Source of the DNA: Megascapheus bottae
Lineage: Eukaryota > Chordata > Mammalia > Rodentia > Geomyidae
Direction of reading: 5' to 3'
Length of the DNA stretch: 64,000 nucleotides
Assembly: GCA_024803745.1 (NCBI GenBank)
Contig: JANJXV010000013.1
Location: 35,672,501-35,736,500 of the forward strand
Made by a program: the position numbers and the translations under genes. Positions 55,990 through 64,000 of this stretch are shown here, piece after piece (position 1 is the first letter of the stretch; the number at the start of each line of letters is the position of its first letter). The notes beneath the pieces are model-generated. The model was not told where the DNA came from. It saw only the letters and a program-made list of their open reading frames with translations, and ran no database searches.

Positions 55990-56625
55990 AGAAGCTTTTT
56001 AATTTGAGGAAATCTCACTTGTTCATGCTGCTACTGTTTACTGAGCTATTAGAGACTACTCTCAAAAAGTTGTTGCATAGGTCTTTATCTTGAAGTGTTT
56101 ACCCTTAGAATAGTAGTTTCAATGTTCCATTTGGGTTTCTGACTCAGTTTTGAATTAAAAGTATTTTTGGCCAGTTCTGGGGCTTAAATTCTGGAACTAG
56201 GAGTTGTCTCCGAGCTTCTTTTGCTCAGGATGTGCTTTACCACTTGAGGCACAGTGCCACTTTGACTTTTTGAGTAGTTTATTGGAGATAGAGTCTCAAT
56301 CTAGCTTCAAACCATGATCCTCAGATCTTAGACTCCTGAGTAAATAGGATTACAGGTGGTTTTTCTTTTTCTTTCTTTCTCTTTAATATAAGATGAGAGA
56401 TCTAGTTTTCAGCCTTCTATATAATGGATATTCAGTTATCTCTGCACCATTTTTAAAGATACTATCTTCAATATATGTTTGGCATCATCAAGAGTCAGAT
56501 GGCTGTAGCTGTCTGTTTTTGTGCTATTTATTTTTGGTACTATGGTTCTTTAATATACTTTGAAATTAGACATTGTTGAGGTTTGCTTTGCAATTTGTAA
56601 TTTTTGTGCTTCCATATGAATGTTA
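55990..56625 (-). mobile_element. Ancient L1 ORF2 fragment
   Basis: Antisense landmarks: GAAGCTTTTTAATTTGAGGA, then GGATATTCAGTTATCTCTGC and ACCATTTTTAAAGATACTAT. A B1-Geo SINE interrupts it at 56163-56357. Confidence 0.82.
56163..56357 (-). mobile_element. B1-Geo chimeric SINE inside the L1
   Basis: Antisense copy, moderately diverged. Confidence 0.78.
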
Positions 56626-56727
56626 GCTCCCCCTGTCTCTGCTTCCCCCCAACCCCTCGTAGTAATAACATATTTCATGGTATACAATGCCTTTTAAGTA
56701 CTAAAATGCTTTTTGTTTTACTTTGTT

Positions 56728-56923
56728 GTATAGTTTTCCAGTTGTGAGCCTTGAACTCAGCCTGGGCACACTGCCCTTGGACTTTCTCAAGGCTAGAGCT
56801 CTACCACTTGAGCCATAGCATCATTTCTGGCTTTTTTTCTATGTGTATGGTACTGAGGAATTGAACCTGGGTCTTTGTGCAAGCTAGGCAAGCACTCTAC
56901 CACTGGGCTAAACTCCCAGCCCT
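56728..56923 (-). mobile_element. IDL-Geo-type SINE
   Basis: Antisense dimer without a long T run; the right edge is well preserved. Confidence 0.85.
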
Positions 56924-57185
56924 ATTTTTCTTGGAACTGGATTTTAGTCTCTATTGAATAAGTAATAGCTTTAATTATGTGATTATTATTAATGTTACTA
57001 TTTATTCTATGTTTAGCTTTTTAGATAATTTTGTTTCCCTTTGGTCTTTATCCCTAACTATCGTTTTCCAATTCTATTGATACTGTAGTTCATATATTAA
57101 TAGCTTTGCCAGTTTTCTTTCTAAAGGGTTTGCCAGTTTATTTCTAATCATCTATCATTTGAAAGATAAGATCTAGGATTTTCTT

Positions 57186-57454
57186 TTGTGTGTGTGTGTG
57201 TGTGTGTGTGCGGGGGGAGGGGTCATGGGGCTTGAACTCTGGGTTTGGGTGCTTGTCCCTGAGCTCTTCAGCTCAAGGCTACTGCCCAACCTGAGCTCTT
57301 AGCAGCTTTTCACCCTACACCAGGAGCCACTGCCCCACTTCCCATTTTCTAGAGGTTAGTTGGAGATAAGAGTGCCCCCGTTGGTTTTGAACCGAGATCC
57401 TCAGATCTCAGCCTCCTGAGTAGCTAGGACTACAGGTGTGGCCACTATGCCGAC
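57186..57454 (-). mobile_element. B1-Geo SINE with (GT)n at its 3' end
   Basis: A (GT)12 and CGGGGGGAGGGG stretch at 57186-57214 leads straight into the antisense SINE, which has a local duplication (GAGCTCTTCAGC...GAGCTCTTAGCAGC). Confidence 0.85.
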
Positions 57455-57560
57455 TGAAAATGGTTCCTTTTTTTTTTTTTTTTTTTTTTTTACATTTTAG
57501 ACTTCCTTTAACTATGTCAAGTGAAATCATATAATTTTCAGTAAAAACCAGTGTAATTAA

Positions 57561-57719
<159 letters not shown>

Positions 57720-58027
57720 TGATTTTTGTTGAATTGCTCAAAGTAAACAGTAAGTATTAGGAAACTCCTGACCCTAAAGTATAGAAAATATTTACTCTTT
57801 ATGCAATACAAAATCTGAGATTTTATGCAATTTAAATGTAAGCTCATATTTTCTTTTGGTTGATCGTCTCCTAAGACATGTCATAAAATTTATGACATTA
57901 TTGATCTTAAGTATTTTACTCACTAGAACTTTTGTCAGTCTGTTTTTTACAAATGGTATTGAAAGCCTCGGTTTGTATTATTTAATGGTTTTTTAGTAGG
58001 ATACCAAAAATTACCTTACTTCCCAAC

Positions 58028-58108
58028 TTTTTTTTTCCATATTTTTTTATTGTAATTAGTAAAAAGGGTTATATGATATTTGCCAGATAGAAGGTGCATT
58101 AATTCACT
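58028..58108 (-). mobile_element. L1 3' end fragment
   Basis: Antisense copy of the 29445-type tail (ATTGTAATTAGTAAAAAGGG...GGTGCATTAATTCAC), joined directly to a SINE. Confidence 0.75.
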
Positions 58109-58328
58109 TGCCAGTTCTGAGCTTGAACTCAGGGCCTGGGTGCTCTCCTTTGGCTTTTGTGCTCAACGCTAGTTCACTACTACTTGAGCTACATTTCCAT
58201 TTCTAGTTTTTTGGTAGTTAATTGGATTTTTGCAGCTTCTGCTTGTGTGGGCTGGCTTTAAACTGAAATTCTCAGATCCCAGCTACCTGAGTAGCTAGGA
58301 ATGTAGATGGCCATTGGATACCTGGCCC
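58109..58328 (-). mobile_element. B1-Geo chimeric SINE
   Basis: Antisense, moderately diverged. Confidence 0.75.
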
Positions 58329-58364
58329 AACATACTTTACTTGTTTATTTTAATTTTTTTTATA

Positions 58365-58553
58365 TTTATATATATTTTTTTGTCCGTTGTGGGGCTTGAA
58401 CTCTGGGCCTGGGCATCACCTTGAGCCATAGCTCCCCTTCCAGTTTTCTAGTAGTTAATTAGAGATACGAGTCTCATGGACTTTAGTGCCCAGGCTGGCT
58501 TTGTAGCAAGCCTCCTAAGTACCTAGGATTACAGGTGTGAGCCATCTCACCCC
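58365..58553 (-). mobile_element. B1-Geo chimeric SINE, shortened Geo part
   Basis: Antisense copy missing the CTGAGCTCTTCAGCTCAAGG segment. Confidence 0.78.
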
Positions 58554-58732
58554 ACTACTTTTTTTTTAAGCATACTTTTTCAAATGTACTTTTCCACTCT
58601 AAACTGATAAACAATATTGTTGTCTAGCATCTTGGTTTTTAATATAAGATTATTGTTTTGAGAAATTATCATCTTTGTTCATTATTATTTTAATGCTTCC
58701 TTATTGGATACACTGAAACCTATGTTTTTTTG

Positions 58733-58913
58733 TTCTTTTTTTTTTTTTTTCTCCAGTCCTGGGCTTGGGGCTCAGGGCCTGAGTGAGCACTGTCCTTGGG
58801 CTTTCTCAAGGCTAGAGCTCTAGCACTTGAGCCAGAGCACCACTTCTGGCTTGTTTTCTATGTATGTGGAATTGAACCCGGGTCTTCATGCATGGTAGGC
58901 CAAACTCCCAGCC
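58733..58913 (-). mobile_element. IDL-Geo-type SINE (left arm of an inverted pair)
   Basis: Antisense dimer lacking TACCGAGGAATC and part of the tRNA-like head. Confidence 0.85.
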
Positions 58914-58959
58914 CTAAAACCTATGTTTTAATGAAAAATGTTAGTCAAAATCATCTCTG

Positions 58960-59163
58960 GGGGCCGGGAGCTTGGCCTAGTGGTAGAGTGCTTGCCTAGC
59001 ATGCACGAAGACCCGGGTTCAATTCCTCGGTACCACGTACATTAAAAAAAAAAAAAAGCCGGAAGTGGTGCTGAGTCTCAAGTGGTAGAGCTCTAGCCTT
59101 GAGAAAGTCCAAGAATAGTGCTCAGGCCCTGAGCTCAAGCCCAGGACTGGCCAAAAAAAAAAA
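58960..59163 (+). mobile_element. IDL-Geo-type SINE (right arm of an inverted pair)
   Basis: Sense dimer with the most consensus-like ID head in the window (GAAGACCCGGGTTCAATTCC). It has an A run in the linker and at the end. Confidence 0.92.
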
Positions 59164-59164
59164 A

Positions 59165-59262
59165 TTATCACTGTTGGCCAAATGCCTATAGCACTATCTT
59201 CCTGACTCAGCTTCTCTTGTGTCCTAGAATTACAAGTATGTGCCATCACACTTGACTAATTT
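59165..59262 (-). mobile_element. B1-like fragment
   Basis: CTTCCTGACTCAGCTTCTCT...GTGCCATCACACTTGAC, antisense. Confidence 0.6.
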
Positions 59263-59632
59263 TAAGCAAGAGGGGAGGGAAAAAACAAAGGTGAAATAGT
59301 CTTACGATATGCTGTGTATTCTAATTTTCAGAGCTTGGTTTTAAGGCTTAGTTTTTCTCTTTGAGATAACGGAAATTTATTTAATATTTTATATTAGATG
59401 TTATTGACATTCATCTCATATAATCCTCCTGTGACTTTACCCATGAACCTTCTTTTTGTAGGTCAAGTTTTCTATAGTTTCTATGATACCATTTGGAAAA
59501 ATTCCCCAACAATCCCCTCTTCCTTTGGCTTTTTACAAAACTCTGATGCAGATGTTAAATGATTATTAGTTCTCAAAGAGTTGCTAATCTAATCAGTCCT
59601 ATAATCCTTTGGTTGCAGAAGTACTGAGGCAC

Positions 59633-59872
59633 CAGCTAACTGGTTGCTTATACCTGTAATCCTAGCTACCCAGGAGGCTGAGATCTAAGGATCCTAGTTA
59701 GAAGCCAGCTGAGGCACAAAAGGCTGAGGCTCTTATCTCCAATTAACCTCCTAAACTAGAAGTGGAGGTTTGGCTCAAAGTGGTAGCAGCTAGACTGGAG
59801 CAAAAAAGACCAAGGATGGTGCCAAGGCTTTGAGTTCAAGTCCTTCAGGACCAAAACATTGCAAAAAAAAGG
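59633..59872 (+). mobile_element. B1-Geo chimeric SINE
   Basis: Sense copy with a clear head and a Geo-like tail ending GAGTTCAAGTCCTTCAGGAC. Confidence 0.82.
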
Positions 59873-60564
59873 GTGTGGGGGGGTAGAAGGAAGAAGAAAT
59901 ATGCTTTGTGGATCACCATTTGCTGAATTGGAAGGGTCACGGAGTAGTACACCATCTAGTGGCAGTTCAAGTTGATTTGCTATTGTAACTCTGGGTTTGG
60001 ACACCACAATTCTCTTGGACAACAGATATTAATTAGGACTGTAAAGGATTACATAGATTATTTGTTGTCATTGTCTTATTATTTAGAAAAGAAAAGAAAA
60101 AACTAAGACATTCCTTCTCTCTGCCCAATGGATAGACTTGAATGAATGACGACAGTGATTTTTAAAGATAAAAGCCCTGACCAAACCCTAATAGTAAAAA
60201 ACAAAAAAAGAAAGAAAGCCTTTGAATCAAATGTTATTTGGTATATATTAACACTATCTTCAGAAGTATGTTCTAAAGTGATTGAAAAAAATCATTGTTA
60301 TATACCATCAATAGTTTTTACCAATAGTACATATAGGAGCGAAGGTATGGACACCTTTTTACTCAGAAACTTTGGTATAGATCTTAGCAAAATTTTATAC
60401 TTTTGAGTATGATTACTCTTTGTGTGACTTGTTTTCTTTTGTATTTAAAGTTGTAGGTGCTTTTTAGAACCAAGGAAACACGAGGAATTGTCAGGCATGG
60501 GAAGGACTTAACTGTGGTTCTGGACCAGCAGTGGACCTTGTTGCCTTTTATATGGTTGTGGGTT

Positions 60565-60794
60565 TTTTTGTTGTTGATTTGTTTTTTGTTTTTTGTTTTT
60601 TGTTTTTTTGCCAGTCCTGGGCTTGAGCTCAGGGCCTGAGCACTGTCCTTGGATTTTCTCAAGGTTAGAGCTCTTCCACTTGAGCCTCAACACCATTTCT
60701 GGCTTTTTTCTATGTATGTGGTACCGAGGAATCGAACCCGGGTCTTCATGCATGCTAGGCAAGCACTCTACCACTAGGCTAAACTCCCAGCCCT
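60565..60794 (-). mobile_element. IDL-Geo-type SINE with TTTTTTG tail
   Basis: Antisense complete dimer. The tail is a (TTTTTTG)n-like array. Confidence 0.9.
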
Positions 60795-60795
60795 G

Positions 60796-60993
60796 TTTTT
60801 GTTTTTGTGTGTGTGTGCCAGTCCTGGGGCTTGAACTCAGGGCCTGGCACTATCCCTGAGCTTCTTTTGCTCAAAGGTTAGCACTCTACCAAGTGAGTCA
60901 CAGCACTACTTTTGGCTTTTTCTGAGGAATCCAACTCAGGGCTTTCTGTATGTTAGGCATGTCCTCTGCCACTAAGCCACATTCCCAATCCCA
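60796..60993 (-). mobile_element. IDL-Geo-type SINE
   Basis: Antisense dimer abutting the previous one, older and partly deleted in the linker. Confidence 0.85.
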
Positions 60994-61304
60994 GTGGTTG
61001 TGTTTTGATACTAAGTCCCTGTGCAATTCCTGTTCACTCTTATCTGTGATTAGGTTATACAGCATCAAATACCTGTTCTGCCTGTAACCCTTCAGCTCAT
61101 GCTCCAACACTGATTGGTATTTCTTACCTCATGTTTCTGACATTGTAACCCTGCTTTGTGTAGTTTATTTCTAGTTCAGCTCACAGAACCAGTTTATGAA
61201 TTATATCCTTAGAGGGGAGTACCTCTCTATTCTTCAACCAGGGAAGAAAGGGGAGGGAAAACCGAAAAGGCCTTATAACCAATATAAAGTCAAGGTTGCA
61301 CTTC

Positions 61305-61511
61305 CGCTTTTTTTTTTTTTTAAACCAGTCATGGGGACTGAACTCAGGGCCTAAGCACTGTCCTTGGGCTTTCTCAAGGCTAGAATTCTACCACTTGAGC
61401 CACAGCACCACTTCCAGCTTTTTTCTACCTATGTGGTACTGAGGAATCTGTTTCATGCATGCTAGGCAAGCCTCTTACCACTAGGCCAAATTCCTCCCCC
61501 CCCCCCCCCCG
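61305..61511 (-). mobile_element. IDL-Geo-type SINE with C-run border
   Basis: Antisense dimer with a deletion in the box B region. A run of about 15 C directly follows the ID head. Confidence 0.82.
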
Positions 61512-61544
61512 CTTTGTTTTTGCAGGAACATTGTTCTATGTTAT

Positions 61545-61608
61545 TTTTTGATTTTTTATTTTTTGCCTGTCCTGGGCTTGAGCTCAGGGCCTGAGCATTG
61601 TCCTTGGA
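61545..61608 (-). mobile_element. Geo fragment, 60 bases
   Basis: Only the 3' part of Geo remains (TCCTGGGCTTGAGCTCAGGG, then CCTGAGCATTGTCCTTGGAC). Confidence 0.75.
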
Positions 61609-61734
61609 CAATCTTAGCCACTGTGTGTTCGTTCAAATGGAATTATTGCTGGCTTTTCTATATGGTGCAGTAGTATCTAGGTACTGAACTGTTAATACTT
61701 CTCCCATTTTCTGTTTCCCTAAAATATGGAATTT

Positions 61735-62095
61735 AATATTGGGGGGGATAGCGGAGGAAATGGGCAACACGTCAGTGAAATAAAGCTAATTTGTAATGAG
61801 ATTTGAGTTGTCATTTAATTTTAAATCAGGGGTTTATAGTTCTTTTTGGAGGAGGATATGAGGAAGAATGAAAGGAGAGGTTATGTGAGGATGAGTATGA
61901 TCAAAGTGTACATGTGTGTATGAAAATAAAACAACACATGGAAGTTCTTCAAGAGGTGGAAAGCAAAGGGTGATAGAAGGGTTTGATTGGAATGCATTGC
62001 ATACATGTATGGAAACATTACAGTGCAACTCATTTGTGCAAATATATGCTAATATATACTAATATATGCTAATAAAAATGAAAAAAATCACACTA
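61735..62095 (+). mobile_element. L1 3' UTR end
   Basis: A GGGGGGGATAGCGGAGGAAA purine block, GAATGCATTGCATACATGTA, GGAAACATTACAGTGCAACT, then repeated AATATATGCTAAT and AATAAAAATG, as in rodent L1 3' ends. Confidence 0.6.
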
Positions 62096-62189
62096 TATTG
62101 TGAAGAAAGAGGCTTACAATTTAGTGGTAAAACAAATGCAGAAATGTCTAAGATAATTATATTATAAGTACATTAAAATAGTTATGTTT

Positions 62190-62226
62190 TAGCCAAGTGT
62201 CTGATGGCCAGTGTCTGCAAGTCCTA
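62190..62226 (+). mobile_element. Head of a B1-type SINE leading into the GCT tract
   Basis: AGCCAAGTGTCTGATGGCCA...GCAAGTCCTA matches the first 35 bases of the B1-Geo head. The expected CCTAGCTACTCAGG is replaced by the GCT repeat, and the rest of the SINE is absent. Confidence 0.65.
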
Positions 62227-62294
<68 letters not shown>

Positions 62295-62310
62295 TCCTCC
62301 TCCTCCTCTT
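62227..62310. repeat. (GCT)22 then (CCT)n in HIPK3 intron 3
   Basis: Twenty-two uninterrupted GCT units (62227-62292), read as CUG on the HIPK3 transcript and CAG on the other strand, followed by about six CCT-type units. It lies 1.26 kb upstream of exon 4. Confidence 0.97.
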
Positions 62311-62424
62311 CCACTTCTTCTCCCTCTGTGGAGAAATATTTATTATGTTTTATATAATGTAAAGGAGAGTAATTGCCTTTGCATGTTACCTCCAGAAGTC
62401 GCTTTATAAGAAGATTCTTTTCCC

Positions 62425-62664
62425 CCCTTGTTTTTGTTTGAACTAAGGGCCTGGGACATGCTTGTTTGGCTTGCTTAGTTTATTTGCTTGGTTTGCTGAT
62501 GAGTTATCACTGGAGGCACACCTCTAGCTTGGCTTTTTATTGTTAACTTTGGAGGTGTGGAGTCTTACAAAATATTTTTCCCAGACTGACTTTGAACTTT
62601 GATCCCCTGTATATCAGTCTCCTGAGTAGTTACCATTATACATATGAGACACTGGCACTGGGCT
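62425..62664 (-). mobile_element. B1-Geo chimeric SINE, diverged
   Basis: Antisense copy whose Geo part carries GTTTGGCTTGCTTAG-type substitutions. Confidence 0.65.
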
Positions 62665-63054
62665 GAAAGAAGATTCTTGATCATGGTCTTTTTTTTTTTT
62701 TTGATACATAGTTTTGCTGGCAGTTTTAATAAGTTGATTGAGAGAGCTCATTCAAAGCTGTGTCTCCCTTAGTATACACAACCTCACATAGGCTGCTGAC
62801 TCTTGTCTCCAGGGGTAATTCATCTAGGCTGTCAATCTAAATCCCTTTGGAATGTACTCTCAGCTCTTTTCAGACACCTTCGTTTCTACTCTGGCCTCCT
62901 CTCTTTACCCATCCTTAGATGTGACTTTAAAACTGGAAGTTTGCAGTTTGTTGCATAAATTCTTCCAGTGGTTTTCCATGATCACCTTCTGGATAAATTA
63001 GATACATTTAAACTTAATAAATCCTTCTGATACTAGTTTAACTATCCATATATA

Positions 63055-63280
63055 TCTCTGGTCAGTTATGAGACTTGAACTCTGGGCCTGAGTACTGTCC
63101 CTGAGGCTACCACCCTACATCTCACAGTGTCACTTCCAATTTTCTGGTGATTAATTGGAGATAGCTTATCTCCACAGACTCACAGACTTTAGTGCCCAGG
63201 CTGGCTTTGAACTGTGATCCTCAGATCTCAGCCTCCTGAGTAGGTAGGATTATAGGCATAAGCCACAGGTACCCAGCTCA
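63055..63280 (-). mobile_element. B1-Geo chimeric SINE
   Basis: Antisense copy with an AGCTTATCTCCACAGACTCA duplication near its middle. Confidence 0.85.
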
Positions 63281-63539
63281 TATTTATATATATTTTGACA
63301 GTATAAATTGAGTTTTTCTCAAAGAACAGTGCAGTTATTTTTAAGGATCTTTTTTGTTTTGCCTTAAAGCATGTATTTATTCTGGTACTTTTAGCCCTGT
63401 ATAATTGTTTTCTCACTAGCCTGTGGATTTAGTGAAAGCATATATGACCTTTTATCATTCCTGATCTGATATCTAACAATAGTATCTGCCTAAGTGTTTA
63501 ATTGATGTCTGTCGCATGAAAGAATAAGCTGTTTTTTGA

Positions 63540-64000
<461 letters not shown>

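Noticed and set aside
58975..59035. tRNA-Ala-like gene (box A and box B present)
   Set aside because: It is the left monomer of an ID-type SINE: it continues into a linker and Geo monomer, is repeated dozens of times and lacks a proper acceptor stem.
62197..62409. Frame with poly-Ala then poly-Pro
   Set aside because: It is a translation of the GCT and CCT repeats within intron 3, with no support as an exon.

Overview
The window is nuclear DNA from a rodent. It holds the 5' half of one protein-coding gene, HIPK3 (homeodomain-interacting protein kinase 3), on the + strand, buried in a dense field of retroposons. Most SINEs are of a two-part kind: a left monomer resembling the rodent ID element (tRNA-Ala derived) joined to a right monomer that matches, from memory, the 'Geo' part of the IDL-Geo SINE described from kangaroo rats, pocket mice and pocket gophers. 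The best guess is therefore a member of Geomyoidea (for example Dipodomys or Perognathus); the species cannot be named from this sequence.

Layout. 1-8480: upstream flank, mostly SINEs up to 7.4 kb, then about 1 kb of non-repetitive promoter flank. 8480-10280: strong CpG island with a YY1-type start-site motif, a probable non-coding first exon ending at the donor after 9322, and a (CGG)12 run. 9323-36059: intron 1 (26.7 kb). 36060-37158: exon 2, exactly 1,099 nt, with the start codon and residues 1-365 plus two bases of codon 366. It corresponds to the well-known circular RNA circHIPK3. 37159-57577: intron 2 (20.4 kb). 57578-57701: exon 3 (124 nt). 57702-63551: intron 3 (5.9 kb). 63552-63665: exon 4 (114 nt). 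63666-64000: start of intron 4. The rest of the kinase domain and the C-terminal half lie beyond the window. The joined exons keep one open frame, and the kinase motifs sit at the positions known for HIPK3 (Lys226, Asp322, Tyr359).

The non-coding part is a layered record of retroposition. It contains ID-Geo dimers, a second SINE with a 7SL/B1-like head and a Geo-like tail, plain B1-like monomers, old L1 ORF2 fragments, many very short L1 3' ends, two MIRs and a truncated U4 snRNA pseudogene. Many insertions still show target-site duplications (TSDs), which let nesting be read. About two thirds of the SINEs are antisense to HIPK3. Most long microsatellites abut the 3' end of a SINE.

Most notable: the circHIPK3 exon and its SINE surroundings; L1 tails that begin exactly at a G-run; the shared Geo tail with its own Pol III-like boxes; a U4 pseudogene with a readable internal-priming scar; an uninterrupted (GCT)22 tract in intron 3; a candidate 28-nt poison exon in intron 2; and an apparent two-residue deletion in exon 4. 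No second protein-coding gene, CRISPR array or other gene system was found.
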